The notes beneath the pieces were generated by a model, which ran no database searches, was not told the DNA's origin, and was given only the letters and a program-made list of their open reading frames with translations. Below, piece after piece: positions 48,961-59,304 of a stretch of 64,000 nt of DNA. Source of the stretch: Adineta vaga (taxonomy: Eukaryota > Rotifera); NCBI GenBank assembly GCA_021613535.1, contig CP075492.1, positions 13,330,001-13,394,000 of the forward strand, written 5' to 3'. The position numbers and the translations under genes are program-made. The first letter of the stretch is position 1; each line of letters starts with the position of its first letter.

Positions 48961-51205
48961 ATGGATCACACTTTTGTAAATCATTTACGAAAAATAACTG
49001 ACGAAGATGAACGATTAGTAACTATTACACTTCTCATTGATATCATTTCGAATTTAATCAATGATAAAACTAATCATCGACATCATACATTACCTGCTAG
49101 TTATATACAAGAAATGTTTGAGAAATATTCAGGTGCTATGCAATGTCTTGTTGTAATCGGTTTTAAAAAGGTGAAATATTTCGACTTCTAATCAAACAAT
49201 GATCTAATTTGTATCATAAAATTTAGATTAATAATGATTATGTATTCGATCAAAGAATTTCTGTTAATCATCTTCAAGAATTAGTTAAAATATTGGAGAA
49301 TGAATTGGATGTTAAACCTACTGATCAATGCGATCAAGTGAATAGTTTTGTTTTTCTATTTTATTTTGATTAAAAAAAGAACAAGATTTGGTTTAGATGA
49401 AATGTACGAGTGAAGATCTTGGTATTGTTGATGATGATAAACGAATTCATTCGTCAATCTCATTACATAATCTCTCTATTCCAATTCATTTTAACAAATT
49501 AATTCCTTTTATTTCAACATTAGAACGTGTTCAATCTTATGAAGAGATTGATCTTCGTCGTTATATTCGCTCATCAATACTTCCATTAGAAGATTTCAAT
49601 CGAAAGATTAACAAGAAAAAAGATGCAACTGATCTGGAAAAACGTGATTTTTTATTATTAGAATTATTACGATGGTTTAAAGAAGACTTTTTCACTTGGT
49701 TTGATCGACCAAATTGTGAACGATGTAAAACTGTTATGGAATTTGCAGATTATACACAACCAACTAGAGAAGAAAGAGAAAAAGGCGATGCACATCGAGT
49801 TGAACTTTATCGGTATGAAAATAAAATATTTCTTTTTCTTAAACTAATTTTTATATTTAAAAAGATGTTCAACTTGTTCATCTAATTATCGTTTTCCTCG
49901 TTTCAATGCTCCATGGAAATTATTAGAAACTCGTTGTGGTCGTTGTGGTGAAGCTGCAAATCTTTTCTCATGTATCTGTCGAGCTTTATCCTTTCCAACT
50001 CGTTATATTTACGATCCAACTGATCATGTTTGGACAGAAGTTTATTCTGAAAACGAACAACGTTGGCTTCATTGTGATGCTTGTGAAAATCTCTGTGATT
50101 CTCCACTTGTCTATGAAAAAGGTTGGAAAAAAGAACTTACATTTTGTATTGCATTTGCTAAAGATCATGTAATTGATGTTACATGGAGATACGTAACAAA
50201 TTTTAAGCAAACAGTACAAAAACGAAATATTAATGAGAAAAATTTCGCTCGAATTATCCAACGAATCAATCGAAAATTACAATCAACATTGAATCGAGAG
50301 GAAAAACTGAAAATTATTTCCAAGTAAAGGAGAAAGACTTTTTCGAAAAAGAAAATTTTCATTTGTTTTTTCTTTTGTCTAGTCAAATCAAAGATTTAGT
50401 CAGCATGTTACAAGAAGCAAAGTCAACAAAAGAAAGTGAATTACATGGTAGACAAAGCGGTTCATTAACTTGGAAATTATCACGAAAAGAAGCTGATCAA
50501 GAGGTGATTTATTTGATTATGAGTTTATTTTTCTGGATTTATTATGTTTAGGATGATATTACAACTGGATATATTTATTCAGTTACCAATAGAGAATGTA
50601 CAAATGGTTCGATTACAATCGATTATAATTCTGTTGTTGATAAATATTTTCGTAATGGAATTGAAGAAGAGAAAACTGATGGATGGATTGATCGAATTTA
50701 TTCATGTTCAAATATTCAACGAAAAGTTGAACGAGATTGGAAAATGGTTTATTTATCAAGAAAACAAATACATAAGAATGGATTCATTTCTTGGATTATA
50801 CAATTGAAACCTGAAGAAGAACAAATATATCGATTTGATCGAATCAAAATTCAATGTCCAACAATTACTTTTGATCAACATTCAGAAATTCTTTGGCAAT
50901 TACAAATCGGAGATGATAAGATCATCGATATATCCCCAAGTATTGAATTATTTTATTCAATTTAAGAATATTTCTATTTACATTTTAATTCTTTAGCTTC
51001 AAATTCATTGTTTGAATATACAATAAATACGAAAATAAATCGAATTAGTTTTAAAATAATTTTATCAAATTTAAATGATAATAATGATGATAATGCTTGG
51101 CAAAAAGCACAATTATTTCGACATTCAACTGAACAAACAACAAATGATGATCAATCGCATTTTCTGAAAATAATTGTAACTATTGTTGAAAAACATTCGG
51201 GATAA
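48961..51205 (+). CDS. NGLY1: Peptide:N-glycanase
   Basis: Seven exons: 48961..49170, 49227..49337, 49397..49812, 49865..50323, 50393..50513, 50552..50939, 50997..51205 (637 aa; human 654). An N-terminal PUB-like domain (binds p97) precedes the transglutaminase-fold core. Zinc ligands are two CxxC pairs (CERC and CSTC). The catalytic triad is visible: Cys in [11 protein letters not shown], His in DHVWTEVYS and Asp in WLHCDACEN. The C-terminal PAW domain ([21 protein letters not shown] and following) binds mannose glycans. The cytosolic enzyme removes N-glycans from misfolded proteins in ER-associated degradation. An acceptor-like tgttgtattccag lies 15 bp upstream of the ATG. The region is compact: ARHGAP ends 213 bp upstream. 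Confidence 0.94.
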
Positions 51206-51642
51206 AAAAAACACCTTTTCATTTATTTATTTATTTATTTATTATAATGCACGGGGAAAAATCCAGAACATATGCTTAGATCAAGTACACTAATACTAGT
51301 ATATTAAATGATAGTGTAAAGTGTGTTCGATTCTTTTAATAAATTATGGAGAGTTTCATATCTCTCGATCATGGTCTATGAATTGTCGAAATTTTGGCAA
51401 CATGTCGGTTTTTTCCTTCTGAAAGTTTGAATAACCGTTTGCTTCAATCATTCTTGACTAAGTTAGATATTTCTATTAAAAATCTCTATATCGAACTTAT
51501 GTTATCATCAACTAAGAACAAAAGATTCTGACTGTAATGTCGATAATTTACGGCAGATTTCATTTATTTATTATTCATATTTATATCATTCAATAAAATA
51601 TTTGAGAAAGAAATGTATGACTGTTGATTATTGCTTTGAAAA
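51206..51642. other. Convergent 3' ends of NGLY1 and PAL
   Basis: Contains a (attt)n run at 51222-51243. No gene seen. Confidence 0.5.
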
Positions 51643-53736
51643 TTAATTGAGAACATCGAATAAATCAATACGATTGGGATGAATTTCACCAACGAATAAT
51701 GATTGGCCATTAACGTTTAAAGCTATATCATGTGGCTCACCAAATTTCTAAATAAATTAATCGAATATATCATTTTATGATTTATAAACTCAATATACAA
51801 ACCTCATTTGGTTCCCAAGTTGCAATTAGTTCACCAAAAGATTCTGGATGAGCACTAAATGTAAATCCAAGTGCACGATGTTTGTCAGTCTTTCCACTAA
51901 CTGCATAAAGACGATCTATTCAAAAAACAAAATTGATGAGAAAAAAAGATCGTTTCTCTTTAACTTCATGAATTTACGTTTATTTGCATCGTATGTAATA
52001 GCATAAACAGTTTTCATTGATGGATGATCAATAATAGCTTTAATATGTCCTTCATCATCTGCATGACTTTGACCATCATTGAAACAAACAATTCTATGAA
52101 AATTTTTTTTAATTTTAAGTTTTGAATGAAATTTAAAAATCTTTTACCGGCCGTTTTCACGATCAGCAACGCAAACGAGATCAAGTGATTCGATTAAAAT
52201 GATGCTATGTGGAATAACTAATTGTTTTTCTTCTTCAGGCATAGTATATTCCTTGATAAATTTGCCTTCTGAATTCAATTTGACAATACGAGAATTACAA
52301 TATCCATCGGCAACATAAATGCTTGAACCATCGTTTGAAACAGCAACATCAGTTGGTTTACAGAAATGTGTTGAATCGCTACCAGGTAAAAATGCTTCAC
52401 CTACGGTTAAAACGAGTTTACCATGTGAATATTTAAATACCTAAAAGACAATTCAAAATTACTTTTTTCTTTCAGAAAAACAAAAACAATTGAAAGATTT
52501 TACTTGATGCATCGCAACATCTGTCAACCAATGATTTCCTTCCGTATCAATCGAAAGACCATGGGGCATATAGAATCTAGATCAAATTTTCGAATAAATA
52601 TTAATTGTAAATAAAACAAAGATTAACTTACGTTTTATTTCCCCATTGATTAACGATTTGACCAGTACGTGTATTGATGGTTATAACTGTATTTTCTGGA
52701 ATGACATCAAATTTGCTTTTATCGAAGTTACGACCGTCAGGAAAGGATCTGGAACAAGAGAAATATATGTGACAGAACAGAAAAAAAAACGTCGCTTGAT
52801 GTTTGTTATCTAATTATCTCTGTACCAATTAAGGAAATGGACCGTTATCACTAATTGCTTTCAACTTTCCTTCATTACATTAAATCGGTATATATATATC
52901 CTCATATCTTTTACATATTCACTCATTCAACAAAACAAATCATGTCTTATCCTTTAGATTTATCATACGGATATTCATCAAGTGATGATTCTTTTTCTTA
53001 TATTTCAGATCCATACTATTGTCCTCTTCACAATCCACCACCACCGCCGACAACAAGTTACTGTACTTTACATCAATCATATCCATATTATTATCCAATG
53101 GCTGTTCCTCAAGTGCCGGTAAGTACACCAATTTATCAAACTTCTTCTTCTGTATTACAGGTTCGGCCCGACAAAAATCGTCGATTTACAATGGAACAAA
53201 TTCAAATTCTCGAAGAACATTTCTACAAAGTCGATAAATACGTTACAAAAACAACAATCGATGAACTTTCAACTCGAACGCAATTAACTCCAGCTCAAAT
53301 TCGTGTTTGGTTCAACAACAAACGTACACGAGAACGTCGTTAAATATTGTTTTGTTTTGCTTTTTTTGTTGCATTATTTTTTTAAATAAATAACTAACTA
53401 ACTATATCTTACTCTTGAGTCCATTCTCTTGATGCACGATGAAAAACAATTAAACGATTGGGATTTTTTACGCAAGCAGCAAGACCACCGACTTGACCAA
53501 GTTTATATGCATTTTGAGAATCATCATCCGATGAAATGATGTTTAATGGTTTATTTGCAATGACTTGATAAGTAACTAATTCCTGAAAAGATGAATCTGT
53601 TATTCATGTAAAACAAAATGGAATATTTTACTTCATCTGATTCACTGTCACTTGAAAAGTCCACATCAAATGCTCGTGCATTGATATTCCAAACAAAAGA
53701 GACGAAAACAAGGAGGAGGAGGGTGAGACGTTTCAT
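51643..53736 (-). CDS. PAL: Peptidyl-alpha-hydroxyglycine alpha-amidating lyase (PAL, PAM lyase half only)
   Basis: Eight minus-strand exons: 53736..53632, 53582..53413, 52748..52632, 52576..52504, 52440..52148, 52093..51978, 51915..51803, 51747..51643 (363 aa). A signal peptide (LTLLLLVFVSFVW) and an acidic stretch precede a six-bladed NHL/PAL propeller. Conserved text: MPHGLSID, WLTDVAMHQVFK, FLPGSDSTHFCKPTDVAV, VADGYCNSRIV, VPHS-like IPHSI, VADRENGRI and FGEPHDIAL; these carry the Ca/Zn ligands and catalytic Tyr/Arg of PAL. The enzyme finishes C-terminal amidation of secreted peptides (hydroxyglycine to amide plus glyoxylate). There is no PHM domain, so a separate monooxygenase is expected. 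The 664-bp second intron contains a homeobox gene on the opposite strand; all other introns are 48-70 bp. Confidence 0.9.
52942..53343 (+). CDS. Divergent homeobox gene nested in the PAL intron
   Basis: The ATG at 52942 opens a Tyr/Ser/Pro-rich N-terminus of ~75 residues (with PPPPPTTSYC), followed by a homeodomain from RRFTMEQIQILEEHF to RVWFNNKRTRERR, where the protein ends two residues after the third helix. Trp48, Phe49, Asn51 and Arg53 of the recognition helix are kept; residue 50 is Asn and residue 52 Lys, unusual for animal homeodomains. A GT..AG segment at 53119-53160 is 42 bp (14 codons), so it may be an intron or be retained in frame; the product is 133 or 119 residues. I cannot assign a class. 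Nested antisense within a PAL intron (52749-53412). Confidence 0.75.
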   Translation: MSYPLDLSYGYSSSDDSFSYISDPYYCPLHNPPPPPTTSYCTLHQSYPYYYPMAVPQVPVSTPIYQTSSSVLQVRPDKNRRFTMEQIQILEEHFYKVDKYVTKTTIDELSTRTQLTPAQIRVWFNNKRTRERR

Positions 53737-54085
53737 GATAAAAAATAGTTCTCCTTATGTCGATGACAATCTACAAAATAAGAATGAGAAAAGAAAAAAA
53801 ACAACGGTTTATGCCATAGTTTTCTTCCCCGCATCGTTCGTTCAAATCGTCCTCTATGTAGCCGAACAAGGAAAAAAAGGGCGAGAGAAAAAGTTCAGAT
53901 TAATTTCTCCGGTTGTTCTGTAGGCGTCGATCGTCCGATGACTCATGAAATACTGAGAACAGAAGCATCTGTTATTTTTTTCTCGCTTTCTTTCTCATCT
54001 GACATAGGAATGTTATAATCATTCGTTTTATTTTCTCTTCTCTGTCGGTAATTTTATTATATAAACTGAAAAGAAAGTTTTTTTG
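53737..54085. other. Spacer between TBCE and PAL
   Basis: Minus-strand cttattttgtag acceptor-like text lies about 35 bp ahead of the PAL ATG. The plus-strand open frame here is not supported. Confidence 0.4.
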
Positions 54086-55726
54086 TTACGAAACGGTTTC
54101 AATTCGAATGATAGATGGTCGATCATTACATTCATTGGAAAGACAATTTCCCAAATAAAAATGTACATCTTGATATTCGCTCGTCATTAATTCTCTATGT
54201 TTAGAATCAATAACAAAGAAAAGATTGATTTGAATATCATTGGTTAATTGTAATGGAAATAGTTTTCGAACGAATGTTTTTAATTTTGCTATTGTCATTG
54301 AGGATGGAATTTTCTTTTCGATTTTACGTTGATTTTCATCACCGAATTCGAAAATGACTGGAAGTAAATTCGGACGAATACATAAACCTTTTTTCAATGT
54401 CTAAAAGAAAGCAATACGAAATTGTTTTCATGCATCAGATTTTGAATTCTTACTTCAGTCGAATTTTGTTTGAGTGGTTCGCCATGTTTTTCAATTAATT
54501 TTTGATATTGTCGATGTTCATGAATGAAATCTAATTTTCGATCAAAATAATCTTGTGCATAACGTTGCAAATAATCGATTTCTGCACCACGTCGTTCTTC
54601 GCGAGTAATTAAAACTCGATTGAAATGTGTTATATTTGGTAAACGTGCAATAATCATTTGTTTAGCTGTTTCACATTCAATTGGATTCAATGGATAAATA
54701 GGATTTCGAAGAATACTAAATGAAATCAATGATACTAATTGTGATAATTCATCAATCGATGAAAATGTTGAAATATTATTATCAGACATATAAAGATATT
54801 TCAACGAGGGAAATAATTCTGTCGAATTTTCATCCGGAAATTTAATTTCATCAATTGCACAATTATTTAAAATTAATTCTTCCAAATGTTTCAATTGTCC
54901 TAAATGATTAATAAATGGATCCCATGATTTCAAAGTTGGATTATCTGATAAAGATATGCTCGTTAAATTAGGTAATTGAGACACAAATGTTTCGGATAGA
55001 TAACTTAGACGATTTAAATCCAAATGAATACTGATTAAATTTGGAAAATATTTACAAATATTTTCGAAGATATCACAATCATTGTCGGTATCGATTAATA
55101 CTAATTGATTTATGTGAAGAAATTCTAATGGTGGCGATTGATCAAATATCATTCGAGAATTGCTAACATTTAAAATTTCTAAATGAGGAAAATGATTTTG
55201 TAATTGAGACCAAAGTTCCGACCAATTTTGAAAAAGATTTTGACGAATATTTAATTCTTTTATTTGACAAAGATTCGTATAAATATCTTCATTATTATCG
55301 AAACTGTTTACCCATTGGGACGATAGGTCGATACGAAGCATTGATGAAAGATCAACAACATAATCAGAATATTGTTTACCTAAAATGACATACAACTTTG
55401 ATTCACATTCTCTTTTTCTACTTACCAAACAATGAATAATTAATATCAGTTCGAATATTCTCATTTGAAAATGATTTAACATATTGTCTACAGATTGCTT
55501 GAGTAAATGAATGACCAAATTGAATTCTTTCTTGTCGAATAAATGATCCTGTCATATGATGTTTGGTTTGAAAATAGAATTTTCCATTGAATGTTCCATT
55601 ATGTTTGCCTTGTTGATTCCACCATTCAATGCCAATCCATTGTCCAGAATGACCGTCGACTAAACCAATATAGCATATCGTTGCGGGAAATTTTCCATCA
55701 ACTAAAATTCGATCACCGATTTTCAT
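54086..55726 (-). CDS. TBCE: Tubulin-folding cofactor E
   Basis: Exons 55726..55426, 55379..54454, 54400..54086 (513 aa; human 527). An N-terminal CAP-Gly domain (VDGHSGQWIGIEWWNQQGKH followed by NG, in place of the usual GKNDG) binds the alpha-tubulin tail. A leucine-rich repeat array follows (repeats such as LEILNVSNSRM, LTSISLSDN, LKYLYMSDNNIS), then an LRR cap with ARLPNITHFNR and ITREERRGAEIDYLQRY typical of TBCE, and a C-terminal ubiquitin-like domain. It acts with cofactors A-D in building alpha/beta-tubulin dimers. The start codon is immediately preceded by a strong acceptor (tttttctag) and ERCC1 stops only 34 bp upstream. Confidence 0.93.
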
Positions 55727-55745
55727 CTAGAAAAAAAATATAAGA
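55727..55745 (-). promoter_or_regulatory. Acceptor-like site between ERCC1 and TBCE, candidate trans-splice site
   Basis: On the minus strand the 19 bases before the TBCE ATG read a T-rich tract ending in CTAG. The whole ERCC1-stop to TBCE-start gap is 34 bp, so no separate promoter fits here. Confidence 0.55.
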
Positions 55746-55760
55746 AGAATAATTGTTTAT

Positions 55761-56755
55761 TTAGAGATCATCATCAATATTTGATAAATCAAGTTGTTCA
55801 TCTTCGAACTGTTTTTCTTGTTTATTTATTTTCAATTTTTGTTGCTTTTGTCGTTTAAATGGTTGATTAAATGCTTGATACAATCGTTGTGCTTTCAATG
55901 TACCTAGACCAGGACAAACACATAGTTGTTCATTTGATGCATTCAATAATGATTCAATTGAACCAAATGCATGTAATAAAGTTTGAGCATCCGTTTTATT
56001 TACTGATTTGACTTGTGTAGTCATATCAATGAATTTAGTTAAATAGTCCGATGATTGATATTGTTGTATATCCATTAAACTTTCAGCTGATTTTCCTTCC
56101 ATGATTCGATATGTTTCTAAATATCGTGCTGATTCTTCCTCAGTCCAACTGACGAGAAGTGTTAATTCATAGAGAATACAAAGTCGTGCTAGTTCTTTCA
56201 ATGCTTGCGATGGTTCAGTAACATCACATTGAACAAGAAGAATTTTTAATTGATATGGTAATTTATTTGTTTTAAGACGATCATAGATATAATTTGGATT
56301 TAATGTGTGATAACGAAGAGATAAAAATAATGCACAAGAACTACGACTCATGGAATAATCTGCACCACCTAAGATCATATCAGAATATTCCCATTTGACT
56401 TGACGAAGATGTTTTAATAAAGGATTTCCTCGTTGACGCGAATGAACAAGAAGTGATGAAGAGGATGGACCCGATGGATGTGGCGGTGGCGGCGGTGGTA
56501 GTGGTTGATGAGAGGATGATACTTTAGAATTAAATCAGAGATTAGATGTTAAAGAAAATAGCAAGAATTACTTGAAAGCTCTGTTTCATCAACGGTATTC
56601 GTTGGAATTGCTGTATTCTCATTTGTTATTGTTGCTGTTGCTGTTGAGGAATTATCTGTTTTTTGTCGTTTAGCAAATAGATTTAGTGATACACTTTCAC
56701 TCTTATCATCATCATCTTCATCAAGATCTGGTATGACGTATGCTCGAGTTGCCAT
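55761..56755 (-). CDS. ERCC1: DNA excision repair protein ERCC1
   Basis: Exons 56755..56572 and 56521..55761 (314 aa; human 297). The N-terminal ~90 residues are low-complexity and include a polyproline run. The central nuclease-like domain reads RGNPLLKHLRQVKWEY, SSCALFLSLRYHTLNPNYIY, LLVQCDVTEPSQALKELARL and EEESARYLETYR, as in animal ERCC1, lacking catalytic residues as expected. The C-terminal tandem helix-hairpin-helix (SVNKTDAQTLLHAFGSIESL ... CPGLGTLKAQRLYQAF) binds XPF. The XPF-ERCC1 nuclease cuts 5' of bulky lesions and interstrand crosslinks. The start is the Met of MATRAYVIPDLDED; an upstream in-frame Met is possible. The lysine-rich tail after PFKRQKQQK is an extension beyond the human protein. 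Confidence 0.94.
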
Positions 56756-57158
56756 GTCGAAAAAATTGAAAATCAGAATCGAGTTGTCAAGAGAAAAGAG
56801 TAGCACAAGATATCCTTATCCACAATGGATAATTTTTACGCCATCAATTTATTTGCTTTGTGATATAGATGTCGGTAGTCAACTTCATCTAAACTAACAT
56901 AGTTCTATGCATATACTATTAAATGAGCTTCCACAACCTTTTCTTAGTGATATGTTGAACATACTTTTTGTCATAGTACAGTGAACAGCATCATAGAAAA
57001 TGTTCATTTGATAAATTTTTACCGTGAAATAATACTGCTATATAATCTATGATGACCTAAATCATTTCTTCCATACAAACTCGAATGTATCTGACTGTGT
57101 ATACAATCATATCGCTTTGATTTTTTTTAATTTTTAACTGGTTACTAAGTGATAACGA
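56756..57158. other. Divergent promoter region between ERCC1 and the metzincin gene
   Basis: 403 bp; no recognised motif. Confidence 0.4.
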
Positions 57159-58323
57159 ATGTTTTCTTTCTTTCGATACATTGTTTATTCTTTTTTTCTT
57201 CTGAGTAATCTCTACAATTCGATAAAATCTTTTGAAATCAAATGTCAATATTCTAATGAAGGTCGTGATCAAGAATTCAATCGTATAAAACGATTTGTTC
57301 TCTTTCCCGAATTTATATTATGGAAACATGATTGGCGATATTTACATCATCCCAATGAATTCATCTATTGGATAAGTAATTATTATCCTAAACAAATTGA
57401 TTCAAATAGTGTTCATCAATATATTCATCATATAATTCAAAACATAAATGAAGTTATCGATGAAAAAATTCATTCGATTCGAGAAGCATCAGTTATTGAT
57501 CAAGCCAATGCGCATTATAATTTTTTTAACTATCAAATATGTCCAACTGATGATCCAATAGCAACAGTAAAAGATGTACAAAGTCGAGGAACTATGTTGA
57601 TTTATCCAGTTGAAGTGATCAAGAACAAACGTTATCGTGCACATGGTGGAATAGTTTTAAATTATGTAGATAATTCCACAACATCATATATAAAATTTAA
57701 TACACATCATACTTTTTTACTTCATAACGATTTCCAATATGATCCAGTGATTTATAAATGCAATTCAGATGAAAGTCATTGTATGATAGATCTATATGCT
57801 GTTTTATTACATGAAACTCTTCATGGTTTCGGTATTGAAGTATGAAATTCGACTCTTTAATGAATAGTTTAAACATTTGGGTTTTTTTAATTTTCAGCAT
57901 ACAGAACATGATTTACCAAACAGAAGAATGCGTGCTGTTATGCATCTATATTCAAGTCGAGTTATGTGTCATGATGACATTCGTGCTATTCGAAAAGTTT
58001 ATGGTTTTGCTGTTAAACGAGAAAATGCTCAATATGATGATACATGTCGAAGAGATTTTCCTTTAAATCGATTACAAAAACGAGTGTATAAAATCCATCA
58101 ATGGATCGTTTTTTACATAATTCATATAGGGTCGATACTTAGTTGTCTAAGCTTTATGTTGATGATTGTTTTTATCTTACTCAGAAAACGTTATTGGAAA
58201 ACGAATGATCATGATTCGATAAGTGCTAGTATTCAATCGGATGGTACTCCACAATCATATCGTAAACAATATAAAGGAGCAACGAATGCATTTCTATGGC
58301 ATGAAGATTATCTCATTGGTTAA
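57159..58323 (+). CDS. Membrane-anchored metzincin zinc protease
   Basis: Exons 57159..57839 and 57898..58323 (368 aa). A signal peptide (IVYSFFLLSNLY) is followed by a poorly conserved ~180-residue segment and the zinc motif LLHETLHGFGIEHTEH (HExxHxxGxxH; the third His is in the second exon), then a Met-turn candidate AVMHLYSS. A single hydrophobic helix (~residues 280-305, FYIIHIGSILSCLSFMLMIV) anchors it, leaving a ~60-residue basic cytoplasmic tail. The arrangement suggests a type I membrane protease with the catalytic domain outside. No pro-domain cysteine switch, hemopexin or EGF domain is seen. The closest metzincin branch is uncertain. Confidence 0.8.
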
Positions 58324-59304
58324 TGAATTCATTCATTTTGATAAAATGATTGCATGTGAAAGAGATGTGAGAAAAAAATAATTGAGAACTATCATTACAT
58401 TTTCAGTTCAAAATTGTTCAAAAGCATATTCTCATTTCGCATTTAAAAACCGTTTATTTTTTTCTATGATCTTTCGAGAAGATATACAAGTATTTTCACT
58501 ACTTTTTCGTTGTTCATTGTATATTGTCAGTATTACGCACAAGCAATATGAAAACTATTGCGTTCAAAGGTTTTCAGCTACTCAAAACAAAATAAACATA
58601 GTAAAATACGACTATATATACGAACGTCTTGACAAAATATTTAAATAGTAATTTGGCCAATATGATTGCAGATCTATATAAACTCAAGTCATTCAGTTGA
58701 TCAAAGATGGATGACAAGGATCGATCGCACATGGTATTCATATCGATACTTTTTTCTTTTCGTCTAATTGATAGTTGAATAATAAGGAGAATGAATATTT
58801 TTTTCTCTACAAGCTGCAAAGCACGTTAGTCATAGATTTTCTCCATCGATAACGGTAAAAGGTATAACCGATATGTCACCTCCTTATCGGTAATAATTTG
58901 ACGAGCAGTAATACATTCTACCCATTATAATCCATACGTTGAAAATATTATTGCGTCTTTCCTATCCCGCGTATCATTTCTTCAGAGTGCATTTCCTTCG
59001 TATGCTCTAGTTTCTCTTTACCATACTATTGAGAGTTTTTTTCTATCATCATTCAATAAATTTCTTGTTCATACGTATATTTTCGTCTCTCATGACATTA
59101 TTCACTAACATTTGTTGTGAGACAAAGGCCATCCAGTATTAGTTTTTAGTTTATTTTATTCTCGAATAATTCGCCAGCCACCAATACAAATCCATCGTTT
59201 ACAATGAATTTTCTTTTTGTTTATTTTCTCTATTACTAAGAATTTTTTTAATTTCTTACCAACTCTTTAATATTCGATCTTTCTCACTAAAGTGACGATA
59301 AAAT
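58324..59304. other. Intergenic, 1.0 kb
   Basis: No gene supported. A short inverted repeat (accgata ... tatcggt) lies near 58865-58892. Confidence 0.4.
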
